Assembly (NCBI GenBank): GCA_034002905.1
Contig: JAVEZQ010000007.1
Location: 20,521-84,520 of the forward strand
DNA: 64,000 bases
Direction of reading: 5' to 3'
Source of the DNA: UBA8914 sp034002905
GTDB lineage: Bacteria; Pseudomonadota; Alphaproteobacteria; UBA9219
The stretch's first letter is position 1. Every line of letters begins with the position of its first letter. The position numbers were made by a program, and so were the translations under genes. A model generated the notes under the pieces. It was not told where the DNA came from. It saw nothing but the letters and a program-made list of their open reading frames with translations, and did no database searches. Below, one piece after another: positions 51,571 through 60,832 of this stretch.

Positions 51571-53436
51571 TTAATGGCTGCCTTCGGCCATAGCAAGACG
51601 ATGGGGCGCCTTCTCTTCCATCTGGATCTCCGGCCACTGGCCCGAGGCCATTTGTTTAAGCGAGGGAACGCTCTTACCCAAACGAGCGCGATACGCCCAG
51701 TAATGCGGAATTATCCGGGCAACATAGGCCCGTGTTTCCGCAAAAGGAATACTTTCCATGAACAATAAGGGGTCGTTGCTGGAAACCTGCGCTTGCCATC
51801 CCGCCAGCTTATTTGGTCCGGCATTATAGGCCGCCAGAAGATAAACGAGGTTATTCCTCACCTGAGGGAGTGTCGCGAGATGCTGGATATACTTTTGTCC
51901 CAACGCCATGTTAAAGGCCGGATCGAGAAGCTTGTTCTGCCGCAGCATCTCCATGACTTCCGGCTGATCTTTAGCAAGACCATTCGCCGTGGCGGGCATG
52001 ATTTGCATTAACCCCATTGCACCACGGGAACTAATGGCGTTGGGATTAAAAAGGGATTCATGCCGGGCAAGAGCAAAGATCAGCGCCCGATCAATTTGAT
52101 ATCCTTCGACGGGTTTCCACGGCAAAACAGGGTACTGTGCCAGACCCGACGTCATATCCTTGGCCATCGACCCCAACTTAAGCGACAAGGCCGGCATGGG
52201 AACGTGATCGGTCAAGGCCAACATGGCGTTGAAAACATCTCTATCCCCCTGAGGGTTCAGGCGTTTCAACTCCGCTTCTGCCCGTGCGACCTGCCCAATC
52301 TGGGACAAAGCCATGGCGCGCCACCCAGCCTCGTTTTCAGCCAGTAACCGGCGGGCCGCTATATCCCATTTAGGTCCATGCGTCGCCTTTCTGTAATCTT
52401 CAACGGGTTTTAGCCCCAAAAGATGCGCTGCCATAACGCCATACACGCTTTCACGAGCTGTCGCCGCAGCGCGCAAATGCTTCTTGGCAGTTGAAGGCTG
52501 GTCAAGCTTGCTGGCGGCACGAAACGCCCAAAAACTGGCGGCCGCCATATTCTCGCGAGGCAAGCTATCTAAAACAGACAATCTGGCAAAAGCATCATAG
52601 GATTCCTGCCACGCCCCTTTTTCCCACAAGATAAGACCGGAAAGCCAAAGCCCTGTCGGATTCTTCTTTTTTGCCGCCTGCTGAGCGACAGATAGCGCCG
52701 CGTCATGCTGTCCGGTACGGAATAATGAATGAGCAATCGCACCTTGAGCCTGTCCGCCATAGGAAAGAGAAGACCGGCCCTCGGCCAAAGCAGACTGAAC
52801 CAAATCTTGAGCGCTCTGGGTCTTTCCTTGTCGCAAGGCACGCATAACGGCCTGACCAAGCTTAACTTCGCTGGAAGAGGGACGGGCGGAACGATCCATC
52901 AGATCAGGGACAAAGTTTGCAGCATTTGTTCCTGAACCAAAAGAACGCCAAGCTTCAGCCGCTTGTGGTAAGGGGAGATCTTTAATGCCTCGGCGGAGCG
53001 CTTTCTTGTATATCAGATCGGCGTCAGGCAATGTTGCATAGGCTCGAAGCCAGGCTTCAAGCTCGGCGGGGCTTGCTCCACGCTTTTCATAGCGGTCGGC
53101 CAAGACATGGCCGATCAGACGGTCTTCGCTCAATTGTTCGATCAAGGCATCGGCCTTGGCCCAATCCCCTTTTTGCTGTGCCACAAACAGGACGCGATAG
53201 AGCGCGGCGTCACGGCGCGACAATGCCCCGATGGAACGATCCAGCTGTTCGTTTTTCTGAGCAGCAGCGAGATCTTCTTCTGTCGGAGCAACAACTATCG
53301 CCTTCACCTTAAGTAAAGGTAAAGTATTCGCGATGCTTTCATGAGTGGTTGTGGCGAAGCCTGTACTTAACAAAACAACAAGGGCGAATTGAGCGCTTGT
53401 TGCAAGGCCTCGACCGAAAGTTTTCCGTCTTGACAT
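51571..53436 (-). CDS. Soluble lytic murein transglycosylase (Slt70-like)
   Basis: 621 aa. Signal peptide (ATSAQFALVVLLSTGFATTT), then a long all-helical superhelical U-domain and a C-terminal SLT domain. The SLT domain has the catalytic Glu in LIFALARHESLFNPNAISSRGAMGLMQIMPATA, then VYLLAAYNAGPNKLAGWQ and ESIPFAETRAYVARI. Cleaves the MurNAc-GlcNAc glycan with formation of 1,6-anhydro ends. It is transcribed toward the 4.5S RNA gene, about 80 bp away. Similar genes in this class lie upstream of dapA, which is not present here. Confidence 0.9.
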   Translation of the reverse strand: MSRRKTFGRGLATSAQFALVVLLSTGFATTTHESIANTLPLLKVKAIVVAPTEEDLAAAQKNEQLDRSIGALSRRDAALYRVLFVAQQKGDWAKADALIEQLSEDRLIGHVLADRYEKRGASPAELEAWLRAYATLPDADLIYKKALRRGIKDLPLPQAAEAWRSFGSGTNAANFVPDLMDRSARPSSSEVKLGQAVMRALRQGKTQSAQDLVQSALAEGRSSLSYGGQAQGAIAHSLFRTGQHDAALSVAQQAAKKKNPTGLWLSGLILWEKGAWQESYDAFARLSVLDSLPRENMAAASFWAFRAASKLDQPSTAKKHLRAAATARESVYGVMAAHLLGLKPVEDYRKATHGPKWDIAARRLLAENEAGWRAMALSQIGQVARAEAELKRLNPQGDRDVFNAMLALTDHVPMPALSLKLGSMAKDMTSGLAQYPVLPWKPVEGYQIDRALIFALARHESLFNPNAISSRGAMGLMQIMPATANGLAKDQPEVMEMLRQNKLLDPAFNMALGQKYIQHLATLPQVRNNLVYLLAAYNAGPNKLAGWQAQVSSNDPLLFMESIPFAETRAYVARIIPHYWAYRARLGKSVPSLKQMASGQWPEIQMEEKAPHRLAMAEGSH

Positions 53437-53525
53437 TCAAGCGCCGTACTAGACGCTTGCCGGCCCTTATGCAAGCTTTATCTATTGATTTCATCTTTAC
53501 ACTGGTTAATTACATGAAGAATCAG

Positions 53526-54371
53526 TTAGATAGCCCTTCTCGTTTCTTTCATGAAACTGAGCAAATCTTGCCAAACCAGTCGCTTGAGCCTAGGCTGATC
53601 AAGGAGAAAATGGGGGTGATAAGTCGGCAGACAGGGCACCCCTTCTGCACCCTCTTGGGCCAAAGGCGGCAAATAAGTCCCCCACTTGCCGCGCGCCTTT
53701 GCAACGCCCACCGGGCTCTTGAGAAGGTATTTCACGGCCAACCCGCCAAAGCACAGCAAGTGACTGGGACGAACCAAGGCAATTTGGCGAGAGACAAAAG
53801 GCAAACAGGCGGCAACCTCCTCATGCGTCGGAGTCCGGTTTCCGGGAGGGCGCCAATAAACCATGTTCGCCAAATAGGTCCCCTCACGTGCGAGCCCTAT
53901 GCTTTCAAGCATCTTGTCCAAAAGGATGCCAGCCCGCCCTGAAAAAGGCAGCCCGCTGCGGTCATCGTCCTCGGACGGCACATCACCAATGATCATAATC
54001 CGAGATCCCGTTTGAGCCGGATCAAAGGCCGAGCCTTGCCCAAAAACAAGGTTCATCGCGGTCTGTTTCAAGGAAGAACAGCCTTCATAGCCCTCCAGTT
54101 GAACACGCAGCTCCTCAAGCGAAGCCGCCTCGATTGTCACCACAGGCATCGGCGAAAGAGAAACAGGCCCCCTTTCCCGCTGCCGTCTTTCTGCCATGCC
54201 TTGTTCCGCTGCCTTCAGACCTTCTCGTAACGGCTGTGGCCTTGCAGAGACCGTGGAGCCGTTTTCCAACCAGTGAATCATGCCGGCTTGCGATGCGATC
54301 GCCTCATCGGCGCCGAACGCTTCTTGCCAGATCAGCTGGAAATAGGGGGAAGTCTCGATATTCATCTGCAT
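53526..54371 (-). CDS. Family-4 uracil-DNA glycosylase
   Basis: 281 aa. Motifs: IMIIGDVPSEDDDRSGLPFSGRAGILLDKML, YLANMVYWRPPGNRTPTHEEVAACLPF, RPSHLLCFGG and the catalytic-loop motif PTYHPHFLLDQPRLKR. The 4Fe-4S Cys residues appear in YEGCSSLKQT and in the AACLPF and LLCFGG regions. Removes uracil from DNA. An N-terminal extension of about 100 residues is common in alphaproteobacterial versions. The start is uncertain by a few codons. Lies opposite the lytic transglycosylase start region. Confidence 0.85.
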   Translation of the reverse strand: MQMNIETSPYFQLIWQEAFGADEAIASQAGMIHWLENGSTVSARPQPLREGLKAAEQGMAERRQRERGPVSLSPMPVVTIEAASLEELRVQLEGYEGCSSLKQTAMNLVFGQGSAFDPAQTGSRIMIIGDVPSEDDDRSGLPFSGRAGILLDKMLESIGLAREGTYLANMVYWRPPGNRTPTHEEVAACLPFVSRQIALVRPSHLLCFGGLAVKYLLKSPVGVAKARGKWGTYLPPLAQEGAEGVPCLPTYHPHFLLDQPRLKRLVWQDLLSFMKETRRAI

Positions 54372-54466
54372 GATATTGCAAGCTCTTTCCACATTACGCA
54401 AGCGTCCTTTCCCGTGATTTGACGAGAAGTGCTTCCTTTTAAGTTGATTTTAGTCTATATTCAGCC

Positions 54467-54637
54467 TTGGAAGGTTGCTGCACGGCGCGAGAGCATCAAA
54501 ATCCCCGGGGCCCTAATTGAAAACCTTCGGGAGCCGTCTCTGACCGGGATCGTGGTCTTGGTTACATAGCACCCACCTGCTTTATCAGCAGGCCGCGGAG
54601 GACAGTATAGCGACGGCCGGTGCGGTGCCTTCCACCT
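54467..54637 (+). ncRNA. ssrS: Probable 6S RNA
   Basis: An RNA of about 170 nt, the size of 6S. The ends pair (GGAAGG with CCTTCC, then a GCAC/GTGC element further in). The 3' half contains GCACCCACCTG-CTTTATCAG-CAGGCCGCGG, close to the conserved alphaproteobacterial 6S element. A TATATT -10 box lies about 8 bp upstream of the proposed start. No other gene explains this conserved-looking interval between the glycosylase and dapF. I place it by resemblance only. Confidence 0.6.
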
Positions 54638-54762
54638 CCTCCCCCCGTATATCCCCACCATGCTTGGCCATGTTGGCTGACCTTTATGTGCAATTCTTGA
54701 TTGTGCGATGAAGCTGAACGATCTATTTTCATAGCCTAACCAACCGACTAACCGGATCATTC

Positions 54763-55593
54763 ATGCGCCCCTTTATTAAAATGCACGGCCTCGGCAACGA
54801 CTTTGTTATTATCGACGGCCGAAAAGACGGATTTGTGCCAGACGAAGCCTTTTGTCTGAACGTGGCAGATCGTCATCGCGGCGTTGGTTATGACCAGTTA
54901 ATCGTCCTTTTGCCCGCAAGCCAGCCCGATTATGATCTGCAAATGCGTATTTACAACGCCGATGGATCTCTCACGGGAGCCTGCGGCAATGGCACGCGTT
55001 GTGTGGCCCGTTTGTTTTTCGAAGAAACTTGTAGATCCGAAGGTCTTTTTGAAACCTCTGGCGGCATTCTCAAAGTTGGCAATCCCGCCCCGGATATTTA
55101 TAGCGTAGATTTTGGCGAGCCTCGCTTGAACTGGGATCAAATTCCACTAGCGAAAGAGATGGACACTCTTCATGTTGATTTCGGCATAGAGGGTTTGCCG
55201 GACGGTTGTTGCGTCAATGTTGGCAATCCCCACACTCTTTTCTTCGTGCCTGACGTCATGGCCATCGCTCTTGAGAAAATCGGCCCCGTTTTGGAACATC
55301 ATCCCTTGTTCCCACAACGATGCAATATCGAGTTTGCGCAGATTCTGGATCGGGGCCATATCCGCATGCGTGTTTGGGAGCGCGGCACAGGCATCACGCA
55401 AGCCTGTGGCTCCGGTTCGCTCGCGACCCTTATTGCCGCAGTGCGGCGCGGGCTTACAGACCGAAAAGCAACCATCCATCTTGACGGCGGAGATCTTTAC
55501 ATAGAGTGGCGAGAAAGCGATAATCACGTTACACTTGCCGGTGCCGCCGCCAAGGTTTTTCGTGGGGAACTTTGCCCCGAATTCCTCGCTTGA
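54763..55593 (+). CDS. dapF: Diaminopimelate epimerase
   Basis: 276 aa. It shows KMHGLGNDFVIIDGR, YNADGSLTGACGNGTRCVARL (first catalytic Cys), NVGNPHTLFF and ERGTGITQACGSGSLATLIAAVRRG (second catalytic Cys). Converts LL- to meso-diaminopimelate for lysine and peptidoglycan synthesis. It suggests that a functional lysA, acting on this product, exists outside the window, because the LysA-like protein here lacks its active site. Followed by the DUF1189 gene. Confidence 0.96.
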   Translation: MRPFIKMHGLGNDFVIIDGRKDGFVPDEAFCLNVADRHRGVGYDQLIVLLPASQPDYDLQMRIYNADGSLTGACGNGTRCVARLFFEETCRSEGLFETSGGILKVGNPAPDIYSVDFGEPRLNWDQIPLAKEMDTLHVDFGIEGLPDGCCVNVGNPHTLFFVPDVMAIALEKIGPVLEHHPLFPQRCNIEFAQILDRGHIRMRVWERGTGITQACGSGSLATLIAAVRRGLTDRKATIHLDGGDLYIEWRESDNHVTLAGAAAKVFRGELCPEFLA

Positions 55594-55614
55594 CCCTCAT
55601 ATTAGAGAATCCCC

Positions 55615-56436
55615 ATGCCTAACCTTCTTGAACAGCTTCGCTCTTTCCTCGTCAGCATTCCGCTGACCTTTTATTCGGCCTCGTTCTATCGTGATCTGGC
55701 TCGCACAGGAAAAGGTCTGGCCCTTTCCTATATCCTGCTTTCTTCTTTTCTAATTACAACGCAACTTTACATTTCGACGCATAAAGACCTTGAACTCCTC
55801 CACGTCGAGCAGCAACAACTGTTTAGCAGCCTTCCCGATGCAAAAATCGAAAAGGGCCAATTTTTTCTGGAAGGCCCCAAACTGCAAAGCTTCGAGTTTC
55901 TTAAAACTATTGAAGGAGGCCCCTTCCAAATCGTTTTTGATCAAGAGGCGCCCACACTTGACGATGCATCAATGACGGATAAGATGAAGTCCCAAAAAAT
56001 CCTGTTCTGGGCCAACAAAACAGACTTTTTCATCTATAGCGCCAATGCAAAATTGGCCGAACATCGCCGTTTTGACCAAGTAAAAGATCAGGTCATCGAT
56101 CATAATAGCTGGATGCATCTAAGCGAATTAATGTCCTTTATGACCAAAGCTCCCTTCTTCTATGCCATCAACCTTGCTGGCCGTTTTACAAGTGAACTGT
56201 TCTCCGTCCTCATATTGGGCGGCATAATGATGCTCTTCGGACGGCTCATAAAAATCAGGGACGTGCCGTATAAGGGCTTTCTCCGCTTGGTGGCGGCGGC
56301 CTTTATCCCCGTTTCCTTTCTGGGCTTTCTTGTTCCCTATCAACCCGGTATGGTTTTGCTTTTTTGGGTCGGCTTTTCGTTTTTTGGCCTCTTTGCCCTC
56401 AGACCGCCAAAAAAAGAGACTAAACACACTCTTTAA
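55615..56436 (+). CDS. DUF1189-family membrane protein
   Basis: 273 aa. An N-terminal helix (IPLTFYSASFYRDLARTGKGLALSYILLSSF), a periplasmic domain, and three or four C-terminal TM helices (ELFSVLILGGIMMLFGRL, DVPYKGFLRLVAAAFIPVSFLGFL, LLFWVGFSFFGLFAL). This is the DUF1189 layout. Function unknown. Downstream of dapF by about 20 bp and probably co-transcribed with it. Confidence 0.85.
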   Translation: MPNLLEQLRSFLVSIPLTFYSASFYRDLARTGKGLALSYILLSSFLITTQLYISTHKDLELLHVEQQQLFSSLPDAKIEKGQFFLEGPKLQSFEFLKTIEGGPFQIVFDQEAPTLDDASMTDKMKSQKILFWANKTDFFIYSANAKLAEHRRFDQVKDQVIDHNSWMHLSELMSFMTKAPFFYAINLAGRFTSELFSVLILGGIMMLFGRLIKIRDVPYKGFLRLVAAAFIPVSFLGFLVPYQPGMVLLFWVGFSFFGLFALRPPKKETKHTL

Positions 56437-56526
56437 GATTATGCGTTCCTGTCCTATAGTGGCGAGAACCGTGAGCCCCAACGAGGCTCTATCTTTCTAG
56501 AATCATTGAATAAACGATTGTATCTT

Positions 56527-57768
56527 ATGGCTTCCAAACGAAACACGACACGAAAAAAGGGATATCAAACCTCTCGCCCTGCCCCTTCTGAGTTTGCTGA
56601 ACCAGAGGGCACGCTTGAACCTTCTTTCACGCCACCACCAAGGCCAACGCAGGAAGCTGAGCGTATTGGTGATATTTTGCGCCGTGTTCGCGAATATCAT
56701 GGCGAAGAGCTGGAAACCATTTCCGAACATCTGTGCATCAAGCCCGCTTATCTTTTCGCGATTGAAGAAAGCCAATATGAAAAACTGCCCGCAGATGCTT
56801 ATGTCATCGGCTTTTTGCGGACCTACGCCTTGTACCTCGGTCTGGATGGCCGCGCAGCTATCGATCAATATCGGCGCGAAATGGCTGGCCGTCGGAAGAA
56901 GCCGCAGCTTTCCATGCCCCAACCCATATCCGAGGGACGTGCCCCAACGATTGCCGTGCTTATCGGCACGGCTGTGGCCGCGCTTCTTCTGTACGGGCTA
57001 TGGTATGGTCTGTCCTCACCCGATGAAGAAATCATGCAACAGCCCGTCCCCCTTCCTCAGGTTCAGAGCGAAGCCTCTCCCGTAACAATAACACCGACGC
57101 CTTTAACAGATGTGGTGGCGCAACCACCGACTCTTTCCAGCAGCGGTATTCCAATCTCAACGTCCGAAACAACGACAACGGACGATGCTATCGTTATTCC
57201 ATCAAATGTTCCCGCAGATAAACCAGACAACCAACCTGCAGCAAAAGCAGCCCCGCAATCCCTGACGGAGCCCGAAGCCTCGCAAAAAGAAAAACCGGCA
57301 GAACCACAATCCAGAACACCTGAGCCACAAACCCTGCAACAAGAAAAAAGTGAACTGGCACTAACGCCGACTTCTTCTGTTCAACCGAAGCCAGCTGATG
57401 CGGCGCAACCTCCAAAAGAAGAAACGGCAAAACCCGTCATTCAGGAACCAGAAAAAAAGGAAATGATTTTTGGTGCCAAGCGCAAGGCGCGCATTAGTCT
57501 ACGTGTAGAAAAACCAACATGGATCTTGATAACGGACAGTCGAGGGCTCACTGTCTTTGATCGCACGCTCAAGCCGGGCGAAACATATAATGTGCCAGAG
57601 GGTCAAGATCTTCGCCTCACCACAGCAAGTGCAGGAGATATTCGTTTTGCAATCGATGGCAAGACTTATCCCAAAATGGATTCAGGATCACAGGTTGTAC
57701 GCGCCATGACCCTTGATACATCGGCCCTTAAAAACCGCCTAAGCACAAGCACAAAACCAAGAAACTAA
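56527..57768 (+). CDS. rodZ: RodZ-like cytoskeletal/HTH membrane protein
   Basis: 413 aa. N-terminal HTH of the RodZ type (RIGDILRRVREYHGEELETISEHLCIKPAYLFAIEESQYEKLPADAYVIGFLRTYALYLGL), one TM helix (IAVLIGTAVAALLLYGLWY), a long Pro/Thr/Glu-rich periplasmic linker, and a C-terminal DUF4115 domain (KARISLRVEKPTWILITDSRGLTVFDRTLKPGETYNVPEG). RodZ links MreB to the cell-wall synthesis machinery. The chosen ATG follows TTGTATCTT; a TTG 21 nt upstream is possible. Lies directly upstream of ispG, a usual order. Confidence 0.9.
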   Translation: MASKRNTTRKKGYQTSRPAPSEFAEPEGTLEPSFTPPPRPTQEAERIGDILRRVREYHGEELETISEHLCIKPAYLFAIEESQYEKLPADAYVIGFLRTYALYLGLDGRAAIDQYRREMAGRRKKPQLSMPQPISEGRAPTIAVLIGTAVAALLLYGLWYGLSSPDEEIMQQPVPLPQVQSEASPVTITPTPLTDVVAQPPTLSSSGIPISTSETTTTDDAIVIPSNVPADKPDNQPAAKAAPQSLTEPEASQKEKPAEPQSRTPEPQTLQQEKSELALTPTSSVQPKPADAAQPPKEETAKPVIQEPEKKEMIFGAKRKARISLRVEKPTWILITDSRGLTVFDRTLKPGETYNVPEGQDLRLTTASAGDIRFAIDGKTYPKMDSGSQVVRAMTLDTSALKNRLSTSTKPRN

Positions 57769-57788
57769 AGAACAAGAAAGTAGAAAAC

Positions 57789-58904
57789 ATGTCCGATATT
57801 CTTCGCCCCTATAAGCAAATCCAGCGCCGCAAGACCCGCCAAGTGATGGTTGGGAATGTTGCTGTGGGTGGGGGGGCCCCCATTTCCGTGCAATCTATGA
57901 CCAACACGCTCACGGTGGATGCGCAAGCGACCATCGCCCAGATCAAGCGCATGGAAGCCGTTGGGGTCGATATCGCCCGCGTCTCCTGCCCCGATGAAGA
58001 GTCCACCGCCACGCTCAAGGAAATCGTCAAGTCCGTCAATGTGCCCCTCATTGCCGACATCCATTTCCACTACAAACGCGGCATCGAAGCTGCAGAAGCT
58101 GGCGCGGCCTGCCTTCGTATCAATCCAGGAAATATCGGGTCGTCTGATCGCGTTGCAGAGATTGTCAAAGCCGCGCGCGACCATAATTGTTCGATCCGCA
58201 TTGGCGTCAATGCCGGATCGCTTGAAAGCCATCTCCTTGAAAAATACGGGGAGCCCTGTCCCGAAGCCATGGTCGAAAGCGCAATGGAACATGCCCGCAT
58301 TCTTGAAGATCACGATTTCACCAACTTTAAAATCAGCGTTAAAGCCTCGGACGTCTTTCTTTCTATTGCGGCCTATAAGGGGCTTGCTGAAGCATGTGAC
58401 TATCCGCTTCATGTGGGCGTAACCGAGGCGGGAGGCCTGCGCACCGGTACGGTCAAAAGCGCCATAGGTATGGGTATCCTTCTCAATCAAGGGATCGGCG
58501 ATACGATCCGTGTTTCCCTTTCCGCCGAACCGGAAGAAGAAGTGCGCGTCGGCTTTGAAATTCTGAAAGCGCTAGGTCTTCGCTCCCGTGGCGTGACGGT
58601 CGTGTCTTGTCCAACCTGCGCACGCAAACGCTATGACGTGATCAAGACCGTCCAGATTCTGGAAGAACGGCTGGCGCATATCACGACGCCGCTCACCGTC
58701 TCGGTCATCGGCTGCGTTGTGAATGGCCCCGGCGAAGCGATGCATACCGATATCGGCATCACGGGCGGTGGTAACAATACGCACCAGATTTATATCCGTG
58801 GTGTGGCCGATCACCGCCTAAAAGATGGCGATATCGTCGAGCATCTGGTCGAGCTTGTCGAAAAGCGTGTTGCCGAGATCGAAGCCGAGAAAAAGCAGGC
58901 CTAA
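57789..58904 (+). CDS. ispG: 4-hydroxy-3-methylbut-2-en-1-yl diphosphate synthase (flavodoxin)
   Basis: 371 aa. It has VGGGAPISVQSMTNT, LIADIHFHYK, RINPGNIG and the 4Fe-4S Cys set SCPTCAR and CVVNGPGEA. Converts MEcPP to HMBPP in the MEP pathway of isoprenoid synthesis. Its stop codon overlaps the prfA ATG by one base. Confidence 0.96.
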   Translation: MSDILRPYKQIQRRKTRQVMVGNVAVGGGAPISVQSMTNTLTVDAQATIAQIKRMEAVGVDIARVSCPDEESTATLKEIVKSVNVPLIADIHFHYKRGIEAAEAGAACLRINPGNIGSSDRVAEIVKAARDHNCSIRIGVNAGSLESHLLEKYGEPCPEAMVESAMEHARILEDHDFTNFKISVKASDVFLSIAAYKGLAEACDYPLHVGVTEAGGLRTGTVKSAIGMGILLNQGIGDTIRVSLSAEPEEEVRVGFEILKALGLRSRGVTVVSCPTCARKRYDVIKTVQILEERLAHITTPLTVSVIGCVVNGPGEAMHTDIGITGGGNNTHQIYIRGVADHRLKDGDIVEHLVELVEKRVAEIEAEKKQA

Positions 58905-59974
58905 TGTCCCTGATCCAAACCTATGACCGCGTTCTGGCACGCCATGACGAGCTTCGCGACACGCTTTCGCAAGCCGGCCTTGCGGCTGACAAACTAGCCA
59001 AACTTTCCAAAGAATACAGCGATTTAAAGCCAGTCGCCGAAGCCATCCTTGCCCTGCGCCACACGGAACAAGAGTTGGCGGACGCCAAGGCCCTTTTGGC
59101 CGATCCCGATTTCAAAAACGAGGCACAAGCGGAAATCGAACGACTGAACGATCAGCTTCCCGCCTTGGAAAAAGACGTGCAGCGCATGCTTCTTCCCAAG
59201 GATATCGCGGACGAACGTAACGCCATTCTGGAAGTTCGCGCCGGAACGGGCGGTGACGAAGCGGCCCTTTTTGCCAGCCTTTTGTTCGATATGTATCGCC
59301 GCTATGCCACCGTGCGCGGCTGGCGCTTCGAAGTGATGGATCTTTCTGAAAATGATCTTGGCGGTCTGAAAGAAGGGACAGCCCTGATCTCCGGTCGTGG
59401 CGTGTTTGCCCGTCTCAAATTCGAATCCGGTGTGCACCGCGTGCAGCGCGTACCACAAACCGAAAGTCAGGGACGCGTCCACACCTCTGCCGCGACGGTC
59501 GCCGTTTTGCCGGAAATGGAAGAAGTAGATGTGCATATCAATGAAAACGATCTGCGCATCGACACCTATCGCGCTTCCGGCGCCGGTGGACAACATATCA
59601 ACAAAACCGATAGTGCCGTACGCCTGACCCACTTGCCGACCGGCATCGTGGTCGCCATGCAAGAAGAGCGCAGCCAGATCAAGAACCGCGCCAAGGCGAT
59701 GAAGATCTTGCGTGCACGAATTTATGAAAAGCAACGGGAAGAGCGTGACAGCGCCTATGCCGCAACACGTAAATCACAGGTTGGCTCAGGCGATCGTTCT
59801 GAGCGCATTCGCACCTATAACTTCCCGCAAAGCCGCGTAACGGATCACCGCATCGAACTTACCCTTTATAAGATTGATGAAATTGTTGCAGGAACATCCT
59901 TGGATGAAATCATCGATCAACTCATTCAACATGACGAGGCCGAAAAGCTTGCCATGCTGATCGAGCAATCCTGA
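58904..59974 (+). CDS. prfA: Peptide chain release factor 1
   Basis: 356 aa. It contains the GGQ loop (ASGAGGQHINKTDSAVRLTH) and the stop-codon recognition region RVQRVPQTESQGRVHTSAATVAV, where the usual PxT tripeptide reads PQT. Terminates at UAA and UAG. Overlaps the ispG stop by 1 nt and is followed by prmC, which methylates its GGQ glutamine. Confidence 0.96.
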   Translation: MSLIQTYDRVLARHDELRDTLSQAGLAADKLAKLSKEYSDLKPVAEAILALRHTEQELADAKALLADPDFKNEAQAEIERLNDQLPALEKDVQRMLLPKDIADERNAILEVRAGTGGDEAALFASLLFDMYRRYATVRGWRFEVMDLSENDLGGLKEGTALISGRGVFARLKFESGVHRVQRVPQTESQGRVHTSAATVAVLPEMEEVDVHINENDLRIDTYRASGAGGQHINKTDSAVRLTHLPTGIVVAMQEERSQIKNRAKAMKILRARIYEKQREERDSAYAATRKSQVGSGDRSERIRTYNFPQSRVTDHRIELTLYKIDEIVAGTSLDEIIDQLIQHDEAEKLAMLIEQS

Positions 59975-59980
59975 CAATCC

Positions 59981-60832
59981 ATGGGAGCCATGCTTTTAAA
60001 GGACATTGTCCAGAATACCATCCTGACATTTGAATTGTCAGGCGTGGAAACGCCAGCCTTGGACGCGCGCCTTTTGATTGCGCACGCACTGGACGTGGAT
60101 CGCCTTTATCTGCTCAATCACGCCCAAGACCCCATAACAGACAGTCAAGTCGAAGAGATACGAGCCCTTATTATTCGGCGTTTGACGCGTGAATCTGTCG
60201 CCCGCATCATAGGTTATCGCGAATTCTGGGGGCTGCGGTTCGATCTGAACGAAGCGACGCTGGAGCCGCGCCCCGACAGCGAAACCCTTATCGAAGCCGC
60301 GCTTAAAATATCGCCCACGCCACGACGTATACTCGATATCGGCACGGGCACAGGGTGTCTTCTGCTCGCGCTCTTGCATGAATGGCCCGAAGCGGCTGGC
60401 GTTGGCCTTGACATAGCTCCGCGCGCAATTGAACAAGCCACCCAAAATGCTCAGAACTTAGATCTCTGTAACCGCACAATTTTTCACGAAAGCGATTGGC
60501 TTAGTGCTCTCTTGCCGGACGAAAAGTTTGACCTGATCCTGAGCAACCCGCCCTATATACCATCTGATGATATCGCAACACTTCAACCCGAGGTGTACGA
60601 ATATGATCCGCTCTTGGCGCTTGATGGCGGCGTGGACGGGCTTGATCCCTATCGCTTCCTGATCCCGCAGCTTCATCGCCATTTAAATCGAAAGGGCCAT
60701 GTTCTTTTTGAAGTCGGCATCGAACAAGCGCCACTCGTTCAAGCTCTCTTGCAAGAGCATGGCTTTCAGGATGTTTACACGGCCAAAGATCTGGGCGGTA
60801 TTTCCCGTTGTGTTGGCGGCGCGCTTAACTAA
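59981..60832 (+). CDS. prmC: Release-factor glutamine methyltransferase
   Basis: 283 aa. The N-terminal helical domain contains ETPALDARLLIAHAL; the SAM-binding domain has LEPRPDSETLI, ILDIGTGTGCLLLALL and the substrate motif SNPPYIP. Methylates the Gln of the GGQ motif of RF1 and RF2. An ATG 9 nt further in may be used. Convergent and overlapping the S66 peptidase gene by 8 nt. Confidence 0.94.
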   Translation: MGAMLLKDIVQNTILTFELSGVETPALDARLLIAHALDVDRLYLLNHAQDPITDSQVEEIRALIIRRLTRESVARIIGYREFWGLRFDLNEATLEPRPDSETLIEAALKISPTPRRILDIGTGTGCLLLALLHEWPEAAGVGLDIAPRAIEQATQNAQNLDLCNRTIFHESDWLSALLPDEKFDLILSNPPYIPSDDIATLQPEVYEYDPLLALDGGVDGLDPYRFLIPQLHRHLNRKGHVLFEVGIEQAPLVQALLQEHGFQDVYTAKDLGGISRCVGGALN

